Source of the DNA: TMED23 sp964566055
GTDB taxonomy: Bacteria > Pseudomonadota > Alphaproteobacteria > Rhodospirillales > UBA2165
Length of the DNA: 64,000 nucleotides
Direction: 5' to 3'
Assembly (NCBI GenBank): GCA_964566055.1
Contig: CAZMHI010000014.1
Span: 12,604 to 76,603 of the forward strand
Shown here: positions 8,130 through 16,424 of the stretch, piece by piece
Layout: every line of letters begins with the position of its first letter
Position numbering within the stretch: position 1 is the stretch's first letter
Program-made: the position numbers and the translations under genes
Notes under the pieces: model-generated
Told to the model about the DNA's origin: nothing
Database searches by the model: none
The model's input: only the letters and a program-made list of their open reading frames with translations

Positions 8130-9428
8130 TTACTCACCATCCGCCAGCCGAAGCGCCACCGACAAAGCGTGCGCATCCAGCCCTTCGGCTTCGGCCAAAG
8201 TAACCGCTGCCGGGCCAATGGCGCCGATGGAACTCTCGGAAACTCCAAGCAAGGTGGTGCGTTTCATAAAATCCAAAACGCCCAAGCCAGAAGAAAAACG
8301 TGCTGAACGACCGGTCGGCAAAACATGGTTTGGTCCGCCGACATAATCTCCAAGCGCTTCCGGTGTGTGACGGCCCAAGAATATCGCCCCAGCATGGGAG
8401 ATTTTTTCCGCCATCTCTTCCGGCGCATCAACTGCAAGCTCGAGATGCTCCGGCGCAATGGCATCGATCAACTCAATTGCTTCAGTCAAATCATCGACTG
8501 TAATAATCGCACCAAATTCCTGCCAGCTTTGACCGGCAATCTCTGAGCGCGGCAAACTTTCGAGATGGATTTCGGCCGCCTGAACAACAGCCTCAGCAAA
8601 ATCGGCGTCATCGGTGATCAGGATAGCTTGGGCCGAAGTGTCATGTTCGGCTTGAGACAATAGATCTGCAGCGATCCAGCTCGGATCATTTTGACCATCA
8701 GCCACTACCAGAATTTCCGACGGGCCGGCGATCATATCAATGCCGACTGTGCCGAACACCTGACGCTTGGCGGTCGCCACATAGGCATTGCCCGGACCGA
8801 CAATTTTATCAACCGGCTTGATACTTTCCGTGCCAAAAGCCAGCGCGGCGACAGCCTGGGCGCCGCCAATTCGGTAAATTTCATCAACCTCAGCAATGCT
8901 GGCCGCCGCTAAGACCAGCGGATTGATCTCACCCTCCGGTGTCGGCACCACCATCACCAGGCGCTCAACGCCTGCGACCTTAGCGGGGATAGCATTCATC
9001 AAGACAGACGACGGGTAGGAGGCAAGCCCTCCCGGCACGTACATACCGACAGCGTCAACCGCGCCCCATTTGAGGCCAAGTTTAACGCCGTCTTGATCTT
9101 GATAACTGAAATTTTCGGGTAACTGCCGTTCGTGGAAGCTGCGAATACGTGCAGCCGCCAATTCCAGGGCACTCAGCTGATCCGGGGCGCAAGTTTTATA
9201 AGCCGCTGCAATTTCATCGGCTGAAATCCGCATGGTCTCAGCCGTCAGATCAAAGCGGTCGAACTTGCTGGTATATTCAATGAGCGCCTGATCACCACGC
9301 GCACTGATTTCCGCGACGATCTCGGCGACGACGGCCTCGACGTCGGTCTGAGCTTCGCGTTTGATATTTAGAAAATTCTGAAAATCTGTGGCGAAGCCGG
9401 CGTCTGTTGATTTAAGCCGCCACGGCAT
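8130..9428 (-). CDS. hisD: Histidinol dehydrogenase
   Basis: A zinc-dependent NAD enzyme that oxidises L-histidinol to L-histidine, the last two steps of histidine synthesis. About 432 residues, normal for the family. Visible motifs are VGMYVPGG, the VDKIVGPGNAYVA segment, GIDMIAGPSEILV and QAEHD with the catalytic and zinc ligands, and a C-terminal YVGGPNHVLPT. The ATG at 9428 (MPWRLKST) is preferred over the GTG at 9440. Either start overlaps the 3' end of hisG, showing translational coupling. Confidence 0.96.
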   Translation of the reverse strand: MPWRLKSTDAGFATDFQNFLNIKREAQTDVEAVVAEIVAEISARGDQALIEYTSKFDRFDLTAETMRISADEIAAAYKTCAPDQLSALELAAARIRSFHERQLPENFSYQDQDGVKLGLKWGAVDAVGMYVPGGLASYPSSVLMNAIPAKVAGVERLVMVVPTPEGEINPLVLAAASIAEVDEIYRIGGAQAVAALAFGTESIKPVDKIVGPGNAYVATAKRQVFGTVGIDMIAGPSEILVVADGQNDPSWIAADLLSQAEHDTSAQAILITDDADFAEAVVQAAEIHLESLPRSEIAGQSWQEFGAIITVDDLTEAIELIDAIAPEHLELAVDAPEEMAEKISHAGAIFLGRHTPEALGDYVGGPNHVLPTGRSARFSSGLGVLDFMKRTTLLGVSESSIGAIGPAAVTLAEAEGLDAHALSVALRLADGE

Positions 9429-10080
9429 CGACGGCCTCACGGAAACGCTCGATCCAATGGCTCATTTCATCGGAGCGGGTTTTAAGCGCCGTGCGGTTGA
9501 CCGCCAGGCGCGACGTAATCTTGGCAATCTCTTCGACCTCAACCAGCCCATTGGCTTTCAAGGTCGAGCCGGTCGAGACCAGATCAACAATACGCGAACA
9601 CAAACCCATCGACGGCGCAATTTCCATGGCGCCATTGAGCTTGATGCATTCGGCCTGGACCCCCCGGGCAGCAAAGTGACGCCGGGTGATCTCAGGATAT
9701 TTAGTGGCGACTCGAATGTGGCTCCAGCGCTGCGGGTTGTCTTCCGGCGCCATATCGGCGGGCTCGGCCACCATAATACGGCAGTGGCCAATATCGAGAT
9801 CAATCGGCGCATAAATTTCCGAGCTATCAAATTCCATTAATACGTCCTGGCCGGAAACGCCAAAATGGGCCGCGCCAAAGGCAATAAAAGTGGCGACATC
9901 AAAGCTCCGCACGCGGACGATATCGAGGTCCGGGTGATTGGTCGCAAAGCGCAATTTGCGCGATGAGTCGTCCGCAAATGCCGCTTCCGGCTCAATACCG
10001 GCGCGGTTCACCAAAGGCATAACCTCTTCAAGTATGCGGCCCTTCGGTAAGGCGAGAACGAGTTTGTCGTTTGATAACAC
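9412..10080 (-). CDS. hisG: ATP phosphoribosyltransferase, short form
   Basis: This enzyme catalyses the first step of histidine synthesis, joining ATP and PRPP. It is a short-form HisG, about 222 residues, with LALPKGRILEEVMPLV at the N-terminus and a GVSGQDVL segment. Short-form HisG lacks the regulatory domain and normally needs HisZ, which is not in this window. A GTG start at 10080 is chosen because GGAG lies about 8 bases upstream; the ATG at 10107 would add nine unusual residues. It overlaps hisD by about 17 bases. Confidence 0.95.
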   Translation of the reverse strand: MLSNDKLVLALPKGRILEEVMPLVNRAGIEPEAAFADDSSRKLRFATNHPDLDIVRVRSFDVATFIAFGAAHFGVSGQDVLMEFDSSEIYAPIDLDIGHCRIMVAEPADMAPEDNPQRWSHIRVATKYPEITRRHFAARGVQAECIKLNGAMEIAPSMGLCSRIVDLVSTGSTLKANGLVEVEEIAKITSRLAVNRTALKTRSDEMSHWIERFREAVDAVAA

Positions 10081-10109
10081 GGGTCTAACTCCAATTACGG
10101 CGCGCATTA

Positions 10110-10250
10110 TTAGAGGGTTTTCAGGGCGTTGGCTACAATTTTGTTGGCTTCAATATCTCGATAATAATTGGTGGGGACATCTTGTTGCCCCAATTTTTCC
10201 GTTGCCCGGCTCTCGACCAAGGTGTCCCCAAGCGCTCGATGGTTTGGCAC
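10110..10250 (-). CDS. Possible 46-codon ORF upstream of hisG
   Basis: A short minus-strand frame opens with GTG at 10250 and ends 29 bases before the hisG start. The product would be about 46 residues with a protein-like composition (GDTLVES, TNYYRDIEANK, ending NALKTL), and an in-frame stop lies just upstream. I recognise no family, and no strong ribosome binding site is seen. It could be a real small protein, the tail of a decayed gene, or chance. Confidence 0.2.
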   Translation of the reverse strand: MPNHRALGDTLVESRATEKLGQQDVPTNYYRDIEANKIVANALKTL

Positions 10251-10483
10251 GCTGTATCAACAAACCAAACAATGACTTTCTAACTACCAATTCAATCATT
10301 TGCAGAGCCATCTCAATTTCCACTCGTTAAATTAGTAATATTTATCAATTAACTATCATTAATAGCTTTTTTTCTATTAATCTATTTTTTCCTAGGTTCA
10401 TGACTTGTTCTTATGATATGGAATAAAAATCCAAGTTAATGGATGAATAATGTATATTTAAATCAATCAAGGAGAATTTACAC
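10251..10483. other. AT-rich intergenic region, promoter of the tail-fibre-like gene
   Basis: The stretch becomes strongly AT-rich after about 10320, unlike the housekeeping genes on both sides. No RNA gene or clear ORF is visible. It likely holds the promoter of the gene at 10484, and the AAGGAG at about 10470-10475 is that gene's ribosome binding site. Confidence 0.5.
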
Positions 10484-11269
10484 ATGCCTATCTTAGATCG
10501 CACGGCAGCAGAACTGCCGGTCACTATTAAAGCCTCAAGCTATACACTTTTGCCATCTGATGTCGGAACAGAGCTTCAGTTCCTCAATGCATCAGCCGTG
10601 ACGGTTAGCCTGCCACCCGTGGGCGAAGTTGATAACGGCTACAATGTTGTTATTCGCAATATCGGTGCCGGCACCCTCACGATTGATCCCTCCGGCTCGG
10701 AGCAAATTGATGGTGTGACTACACTCGCCCTTGCAACAGATGACTGGCAATGGATCAGAAGCGATGCCACTGAGTGGAAAACCATCGCTAGCGGTTCCGG
10801 TTCTTCAAGCGGCAGCGGCAAAATTGTTCAAATAGTCAATGATCAAGACGGCGCCGTAGCTACCGGAACCACCACAATTCCCTCAGATGACACAATACCT
10901 CAAAATACTGAAGGCGATGAATACATGTCGCTCTCGATAACGCCTACGAGTGCGACCAACAAATTGAAGATTGATGTAGTGGTCAATGTAGCTGTCAATG
11001 TAATCAATACCACAGCCCGGACCGCGCTATTTCAAGACAGCACAGCGAATGCCTTGGCGGCTATTCAAAATGAGCTATCGAGCCAAGATAACCGCGTCGT
11101 ATGCGACAGCTTCACTCATTATATGGAAGCGGGAACGACAGATTCGACCACATTCAAAGTACGGTGCGGAGGCAGCTCAGGAACCCTTACGTTTAATGGT
11201 CAAAACGGAAGCAGATTGTTTGGCGGCGTTATTGCCTCCTCCATCACCATCACGGAAATCGAGGTTTAA
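10484..11269 (+). CDS. Tail-fibre-like hypothetical protein
   Basis: A 261-residue protein with no signal peptide and no recognised enzyme motif. Residues about 15-100 are beta-rich (VTVSLPPVGEVDNGYNVVI, GTLTIDPSG, DDWQWI...WKTIAS), a pattern seen in phage tail-fibre and receptor-binding proteins and in related secreted proteins. Next comes a flexible GSGSSSGSG linker (near 103-112) and a second beta-rich domain of about 145 residues rich in Thr, Ser and Asn. It has a good ribosome binding site (AAGGAG). It stands alone, on the opposite strand to its neighbours, and its stop overlaps the murA stop, so it looks inserted into the conserved murA-hisG interval. Function not known. Confidence 0.7.
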   Translation: MPILDRTAAELPVTIKASSYTLLPSDVGTELQFLNASAVTVSLPPVGEVDNGYNVVIRNIGAGTLTIDPSGSEQIDGVTTLALATDDWQWIRSDATEWKTIASGSGSSSGSGKIVQIVNDQDGAVATGTTTIPSDDTIPQNTEGDEYMSLSITPTSATNKLKIDVVVNVAVNVINTTARTALFQDSTANALAAIQNELSSQDNRVVCDSFTHYMEAGTTDSTTFKVRCGGSSGTLTFNGQNGSRLFGGVIASSITITEIEV

Positions 11270-12552
11270 TCCTCCAAGCGCTCGATCTCAGCGCCGCAGG
11301 CGGCGAGTTTGTCTTCGACCCTCTCATAGCCACGATCCAAGTGGTAGACCCGGTTGACGATGGTCTCGCCGTCGGCGGCCAGCGCCGCCAGCACCAGCGA
11401 CACAGAAGCCCTGAGATCGGTCGCCATCAGCTCGGCGCCGGACAGTTTCTCAACGCCCCTGACAATTGCGGAAGCACCATGGACATTGATGTCAGCGCCC
11501 ATGCGGCAAAGCTCCGGCACATGCATGAAACGGTTTTCAAATATGGTCTCGGTGATCATCGAGGCCCCTTCCGAGACCGCCAGCAAGGCCATCAATTGCG
11601 CCTGCATGTCGGTCGGAAAGCCGGGATAGGGCTCGGTCATGACATCAACACCTTTGATGCGGCCATTTGTGCGGGTGATGCGTACACCTTTGTCGCCCTC
11701 ACTGACCTCCGCGCCAGCGCGCACCAGCACATCTGCCACCGCATCGATGAGTTCCAGCTTAGTCCCAGTGAGCGTAATATCACCGCCGGTGATGGCGGCC
11801 GCCACCGCATAGCTGCCGGTCTCGATGCGGTCGGGTATTACTTGGTGATCACCGCCGCTCAAACTCGGTTTACCAATCACGGTCAGCGTATCGGTGCCAA
11901 TGCCATCGATCTCGGCGCCCATGGTTTGCAGACAATGGGCAAGGTCAGCGATTTCTGGCTCCCGGGCTGCATTGGCGATGGTGGTCGTACCCTCCGCCAA
12001 CGTCGCCGCCATCAATACGTTTTCGGTGGCCCCCACAGAAACAGAGGGAAACAACACATGGGCACCTTTAAGGCCGTTTGGGGCAGTGGCGCGGATATAG
12101 CCTTCCTCGAGCTCAATTTCAGCCCCCAGTGCCTTAAAGCCCTCTAGATGAAGATCAACCGGACGGGTGCCGATGGCGCAGCCCCCCGGCAACGAAACTT
12201 TAGCTTCACCCCAGCGCGCCAGCAGCGGCCCCAAGACCAGCACAGAAGCCCGCATACGACGCACCAGATCATAAGGTGCGGTTTTGTCTTCCGGCTCCTG
12301 GGCGCTCAGGCCGAACACCCGGCCAATATGCCCGCCATTAGGCGCATCGCCGTTCATGCTTATTTCAACGCCAAGCTCAGATAACAAATGCACCATGGTG
12401 GTGATGTCGGCGAGGTGCGGCAGATTGGAAAGACACAGTTCCTCGGACGTCAGCAACGAGGCCGCCATTAACGGTAAAGCTGCGTTCTTGGCGCCGCCAA
12501 TTTGAATACTTCCTGAGAGAGGCTTGCCGCCTTGTATACGAATTCTATCCAT
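11266..12552 (-). CDS. murA: UDP-N-acetylglucosamine 1-carboxyvinyltransferase
   Basis: The first committed enzyme of peptidoglycan synthesis, which transfers enolpyruvyl from PEP to UDP-GlcNAc in the cytoplasm. 428 residues, the normal length. It has the N-terminal IGGAKNAALP motif, the catalytic Cys loop PGGCAIGTRPVDLHL (the Cys that fosfomycin alkylates is present), and the C-terminal DLRASVSLVLAALAADGET and RGYERVEDKL motifs. The gene ends in a convergent four-base stop overlap with the tail-fibre-like gene. A small basic protein gene lies 40 bases upstream on the same strand. Confidence 0.97.
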   Translation of the reverse strand: MDRIRIQGGKPLSGSIQIGGAKNAALPLMAASLLTSEELCLSNLPHLADITTMVHLLSELGVEISMNGDAPNGGHIGRVFGLSAQEPEDKTAPYDLVRRMRASVLVLGPLLARWGEAKVSLPGGCAIGTRPVDLHLEGFKALGAEIELEEGYIRATAPNGLKGAHVLFPSVSVGATENVLMAATLAEGTTTIANAAREPEIADLAHCLQTMGAEIDGIGTDTLTVIGKPSLSGGDHQVIPDRIETGSYAVAAAITGGDITLTGTKLELIDAVADVLVRAGAEVSEGDKGVRITRTNGRIKGVDVMTEPYPGFPTDMQAQLMALLAVSEGASMITETIFENRFMHVPELCRMGADINVHGASAIVRGVEKLSGAELMATDLRASVSLVLAALAADGETIVNRVYHLDRGYERVEDKLAACGAEIERLED

Positions 12553-12592
12553 AGCAGGTGTTCTTAAATCAACTTGGGAGAGCGATCAAACT

Positions 12593-12736
12593 TTACTCAT
12601 CTGATTGCGGCGATTTTAGGGGTTTTTTGCGGCGCTTGAGATTTTCCCGGAGCGCTTCCGCCAGACGCTTTTCCCGCTCCTGGGCTTCAGCTGCCTTAGC
12701 CTCGGAAATGTTCGGTTGCTTTTTTTGCTTTACCAT
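12593..12736 (-). CDS. Small basic murA-linked protein
   Basis: A 47-residue frame with ATG at 12736 and TAA at 12593, on the same strand as murA and 40 bases upstream of it. The product is highly charged: a QKKQPNISEAK start, a helical AQEREKRLAEALRENLKRRK core, and a short acidic end. Similar short EREKRLAEALRENLKRRK proteins occur next to murA in other alphaproteobacteria, as far as I recall, so it is probably real. The function is unknown; the charge suggests nucleic-acid or ribosome contact. Confidence 0.65.
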   Translation of the reverse strand: MVKQKKQPNISEAKAAEAQEREKRLAEALRENLKRRKKPLKSPQSDE

Positions 12737-12860
12737 AGGGAGCTTGTCGCCGATTAGCCCCTATGCCGTCAAGCGTGCCTTCAACTCAACTTAAAAACAG
12801 GCTTGCCCGATTTGCAATTGGGGTATAGATACTCCCCCACTATTCCCAACAAATCCACGA

Positions 12861-12935
12861 GCCGCTGTAGCTCAGTGGTAGAGCGTCCCATTGGTAATGG
12901 GGAGGCCGGTAGTTCGATCCTACCCAGCGGCACCA
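12861..12935 (+). tRNA. tRNA-Thr (GGT anticodon)
   Basis: A complete cloverleaf. Acceptor GCCGCTG pairs with CAGCGGC, the D arm is GCTC...GAGC, the anticodon stem TCCCA/TGGGG encloses loop TTGGTAA with anticodon GGT, and the T arm is GGTAG TTCGATC CTACC. Discriminator A and an encoded CCA end at 12935. Confidence 0.96.
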
Positions 12936-12949
12936 TCTCTTTTAAATAA

Positions 12950-14074
12950 TTAAATCAAACTTATAATTTCAGCCAGCATCCGGTTGTTTTCTGCTGGCTT
13001 ACCAATAGTGATCCGCAGCACACCTTCTTTACCCCGCCCTTTCTGAGCTTTGATAAAAATACCCGCCTTTTGCATGCCGGCTTCGATGGCCTGAGCTTGT
13101 TCTAAAGTCGGCACCGAGACACAATTGAAATTACCGGCGGAATTAAACAAGCGGACACCCTGTGATTTCAGTTCTTGCTCAACCCGGGCTTTCTCACTAG
13201 AGACCGCAGCCAAATATTTTTCCAGATGAGCTTTGTCTTCCAATGCAGCCTCGGCCGCTTTTAAAGTCAGGACGCCAACATTAAACACTGTATTGGCGCG
13301 CTTGAGCATATTGGTAAATTCTTCACAGTAGCCGATGCCGTAGCCGATCCGCATACCCGCCAGCGCGTAAGCTTTGGACATGGTGCGAAGCGATATATAA
13401 GGCTGCCCCGCACTTTCTAAAATTCCAATCGCATCCGGATAGTCGGGCTTGTCTTGGGCAAATTCAAAATAAGCTTCATCCAATAAGAACATTGTCTCCG
13501 AGGCAGCGGCAGCGACAATTTTTTCTAAATCAGGACCAGTGAAGTAACTGCCGGTGGGATTATTGGGCATACACAGATAGACCAAACGTACGTCCCCCTT
13601 TAGTGCATCGCAAAACTTATCGGCGGAAAAAGAGAGATCGTCCTCATGCGGCACACCAATCACCTCGGCGCCGACGGCAGCCGAAAAAATATTTATCACC
13701 GGGAAGCTCGGCGCCAAACTGACAACTTTATCGCCCGGCCTGAGGCACAAATTTAGCATCAGCACCAGGATCGATTCAGCACCGCAATCGAAGATCAGCC
13801 GCGCTGGGTCAACGCCCAACTGCTCAGCCATTTTATCGGCAATGTCGGCACAGGTATTATCGGGATAGAGATTAACGTCGCTCAGATGGTTTTGAATGGC
13901 TTCGAGCACGTGTGGGCTTGGCCCATAAGGGTTCTCATTGCTGCCGAGACGTATTAGTTCGAGGTCCGGATTTTCTTTTGCAAACTCATCATATTTAACG
14001 CCGAGTTTGATGTTCGGCAGATTTGAAATCTCATCACGCAACAGCAATTTGGGATCGACAAATTCATTTGCCAT
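12950..14074 (-). CDS. HisC-like class I/II aminotransferase
   Basis: A 374-residue PLP enzyme of the histidinol-phosphate aminotransferase group. It shows the N-terminal LGSNENPYGPSP motif, MPNNPTG, LLDEAYFEF with the PLP-contacting Asp and Tyr, and the Schiff-base lysine in TMSKAYALAGMR. HisC homologues of this kind also act on aromatic amino acids. The gene sits one base after a TPP-dependent decarboxylase-like gene, in an operon led by a MarR regulator and far from the his genes, which argues for a catabolic aminotransferase rather than histidine synthesis. Substrate not certain. Confidence 0.88.
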   Translation of the reverse strand: MANEFVDPKLLLRDEISNLPNIKLGVKYDEFAKENPDLELIRLGSNENPYGPSPHVLEAIQNHLSDVNLYPDNTCADIADKMAEQLGVDPARLIFDCGAESILVLMLNLCLRPGDKVVSLAPSFPVINIFSAAVGAEVIGVPHEDDLSFSADKFCDALKGDVRLVYLCMPNNPTGSYFTGPDLEKIVAAAASETMFLLDEAYFEFAQDKPDYPDAIGILESAGQPYISLRTMSKAYALAGMRIGYGIGYCEEFTNMLKRANTVFNVGVLTLKAAEAALEDKAHLEKYLAAVSSEKARVEQELKSQGVRLFNSAGNFNCVSVPTLEQAQAIEAGMQKAGIFIKAQKGRGKEGVLRITIGKPAENNRMLAEIISLI

Positions 14075-14075
14075 T

Positions 14076-15764
14076 TTATTTCTCCGCTTGGGCTTTGAGG
14101 GAGCGCTCGATCAGTTCACTGAGCGTGAAGGCTGGTGAAATCGCTTCTTCGGAGACGACCAACTCGATCAGGCTCGGGCCCGGTTTAGCCACCGCTTCCT
14201 CAAACACATCTGCAAACTCAGCCGTTTTTGTAACTCGAAATCCATTGACGCCAAAGGCTTCGGCATAGGCGACAAAATCCGGGTTTTCGAGATCTGTGGC
14301 AATGTTGCGGGTTGGGAAGGCACGCTCCTGATGCATCCGGATCGAACCATAGATACCGTTATTAATGACAATAAAGATCGGATTAGCGCCATATTTCTTG
14401 GCTGTCGCCATATCTTGTGCGTTCATCAAAAAGCAGCCGTCGCCGGCAAAAGCCACCGCCAAACGATCAGGATATTGCAACGAAGCGGCAATTGCCGCCG
14501 GCACGCCATACCCCATCACCGCGCCCAAAGGCGCCAACTGAGTGCCGAATTGACGGTGTTTCAGAAATCGCAAAACCCAATGAGTGTAGTTCCCGGCGCC
14601 ACAGGACAAAAACGAATCTTTCGGCAGGCGCTGATCCAGCCAGGCTAATATCTCACCAATATGGACATCACCGGGGCAGGTCGAGGGGGTCGTAAAATCT
14701 TCAAACTTTTGACGCAGATCAGCTACGTCCAGGTTTCGCTTGGCCTTAATCTCAAAAGTTCTATCGGCGACGACAGAGGCAAATTCCGCCATGCCTGAGT
14801 TAATGGCAAGATCGGGCTGATAAATCCGGCCAAGCTCCTCTTCATCAGGATGCACATGGATTAATTTCTGCTGCATCTTAGGATGGGTGAACTTGGTAAA
14901 GCCTTCGGTGACAATCTCACTCAGCTCAACGCTCAACATAATCAGTAAATCAGCTTCATCAATCAGCTTGGATATAAATGGCGGTGTGCCAACGCCCAAG
15001 ACTCCAACATAATTTGGATGGTCATTATCAATTTTATCCTGGCAACGGAAACTGGCGACCACGGGAATATCATGCCGTTTGGCAAAATCAGCGATTTGGT
15101 CACAAGCTTCCGCCGTCCAGGTCGAGGATCCCAAAACAATGACCGGTTGCTTGGCGTCGAATATTAATGCCCCCAACTGTTCAATCTGATTTGGCGACGG
15201 GCTCGGCCTGACCGGATCATTGATGATCGCCTCACCCGCCTCGATCAAATCGCGCTGAATGTCTTCGGGCAAACTAATGACTACCGGGCCGGGACGTCCC
15301 GAAGTTGCGACTTTGAAAGCTCGCGCCAGCAATTCAGGTAATCTGGCTGCTTCATCAATTTGCACGGCCCATTTTGCCAAGGGCTTGAACATCGCCGGAA
15401 TGTCAATTTCCTGAAAGGCATCCCGCCCCGTCGAGGAAACAGAAACCTGCCCGACGAACAATATCAGCGGTACGGAATCCTGTTTGGCGACATGGACACC
15501 GATACTGGCATTGGTGGCGCCTGGTCCGCGGGTGACAAAGCAAATACCGGGCTTGCCGGTCATGCGGCCATAGGCAGCGGCCATAAAAGCCGCCCCACCT
15601 TCCTGGCGGCAATTGACGAACTGGATTTCGTTGCTGCGTTCGTAAAAAGCGTCCATTGAGCCTAAAAAGCTTTCACCCGGGACTGAAAAAATCCGATCAA
15701 TGCCATTGGCGATTAAATGATCGACCAAATATTGCCCACCCGATTTTTGCGTTGCATCAGGCAT
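14076..15764 (-). CDS. Thiamine-pyrophosphate-dependent enzyme (acetolactate synthase/decarboxylase family)
   Basis: 562 residues with the three-domain layout of the acetolactate synthase/pyruvate oxidase/phenylpyruvate decarboxylase family. The N-terminal domain has the catalytic Glu in CRQEGGAAFMA and a GPGATN motif. The C-terminal domain has the TPP/Mg motif GDGCFLMN...INN and GAVMGYGVPAA before it. Such enzymes decarboxylate 2-oxo acids or ligate them to an acceptor. No small regulatory subunit is nearby, so it is unlikely to be the housekeeping ALS. Its start overlaps the marR stop by eight bases and its stop is one base before the aminotransferase, fitting a pair that works on the same 2-oxo acid. 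Confidence 0.85.
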   Translation of the reverse strand: MPDATQKSGGQYLVDHLIANGIDRIFSVPGESFLGSMDAFYERSNEIQFVNCRQEGGAAFMAAAYGRMTGKPGICFVTRGPGATNASIGVHVAKQDSVPLILFVGQVSVSSTGRDAFQEIDIPAMFKPLAKWAVQIDEAARLPELLARAFKVATSGRPGPVVISLPEDIQRDLIEAGEAIINDPVRPSPSPNQIEQLGALIFDAKQPVIVLGSSTWTAEACDQIADFAKRHDIPVVASFRCQDKIDNDHPNYVGVLGVGTPPFISKLIDEADLLIMLSVELSEIVTEGFTKFTHPKMQQKLIHVHPDEEELGRIYQPDLAINSGMAEFASVVADRTFEIKAKRNLDVADLRQKFEDFTTPSTCPGDVHIGEILAWLDQRLPKDSFLSCGAGNYTHWVLRFLKHRQFGTQLAPLGAVMGYGVPAAIAASLQYPDRLAVAFAGDGCFLMNAQDMATAKKYGANPIFIVINNGIYGSIRMHQERAFPTRNIATDLENPDFVAYAEAFGVNGFRVTKTAEFADVFEEAVAKPGPSLIELVVSEEAISPAFTLSELIERSLKAQAEK

Positions 15765-16257
15765 GAATATCCTCCGGTAGTTCGACTTGTGACGGGCGCC
15801 GGGTGCGATAAGTATTGTGTTTAATTTTATTAAGCAATTCCATCAAAGTGTCGATTTCAGATTTCGACAGACCTTCGAGCACAAAGTCGATATCCCGTAT
15901 AGCCGCCGGTCGGGCTTCGGCAAACTTCCTTAGTCCGGCTGCCGTAATAAAAACCAGAACGTTGCGTTGATCCCGTTCTTCACGGCGGCGTTCGACCAAG
16001 CCATCCTGTTCCAGCGCGGCGACGGCGCGGCTGAGATTGGTGCGATCCGTATAACTCCGCTCAGCCAGCGCGTTGACATTTTGACCGTCGAATTCCTGCA
16101 AATTTGTCAGCACCCGCCATTGTACCGGCGTAATGTCGTAGGGTCTCAAAATCTCTTTCAAAGCTGTAAAATTGCGCACATAAATTGCCCGGATCAAAGT
16201 GGTTGGATAAGAATCCGGGATGTAATTTGGCTGATCTTGAGCAGGTTGGTTCGCCAT
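15757..16257 (-). CDS. MarR family transcriptional regulator
   Basis: A 166-residue winged-helix protein. Residues about 40-130 hold the MarR domain: DITPVQWRVLTNL, a recognition helix in TDRTNLSRAVAALEQDGLVERR and a wing with RDQRNVLVFIT. It leads the TPP enzyme-aminotransferase operon, overlapping it by eight bases, and diverges from the amino-acid ABC transporter across 167 bases. It therefore probably controls both transcripts in response to an amino-acid or aromatic ligand. Confidence 0.92.
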   Translation of the reverse strand: MANQPAQDQPNYIPDSYPTTLIRAIYVRNFTALKEILRPYDITPVQWRVLTNLQEFDGQNVNALAERSYTDRTNLSRAVAALEQDGLVERRREERDQRNVLVFITAAGLRKFAEARPAAIRDIDFVLEGLSKSEIDTLMELLNKIKHNTYRTRRPSQVELPEDIHA

Positions 16258-16424
16258 TATTTTCTCTCGCTATCGACTCAATAATTCATTATGATGCAAA
16301 GATACGTATTTACTTTATAATATTACTTGTGGCAAATTGGAATGTCATTAAGATAATAAAAAAATGTTGAGTAAATTAAATAAAACTTCGAAATTTTGTG
16401 TTGAAATTTTCTGGGAGGAATAAA
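16258..16424. promoter_or_regulatory. Divergent promoter region between marR and the aap genes
   Basis: A 167-base AT-rich region between two divergent operons. An ATAAT-TC-ATTAT dyad at 16281-16292 is a plausible MarR site, close to the start of marR. The ribosome binding site of the transporter gene, GGGAGGA, lies at 16412-16418. No further feature is clear. Confidence 0.45.

Noticed and set aside
12558..12794. Plus-strand 78-residue frame upstream of murA
   Set aside because: It is the shadow of the better supported minus-strand 47-codon gene at 12593-12736 and of its promoter; composition is not protein-like.
12950..14074. Aminotransferase as the biosynthetic hisC
   Set aside because: It is not in the hisGD cluster and is co-operonic with a TPP enzyme and a MarR regulator; histidine synthesis is possible but less likely from context.
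13944..14138. Plus-strand frames antisense to the aminotransferase and TPP genes
   Set aside because: They are shadows of strong minus-strand genes and carry no ribosome binding site or family match.
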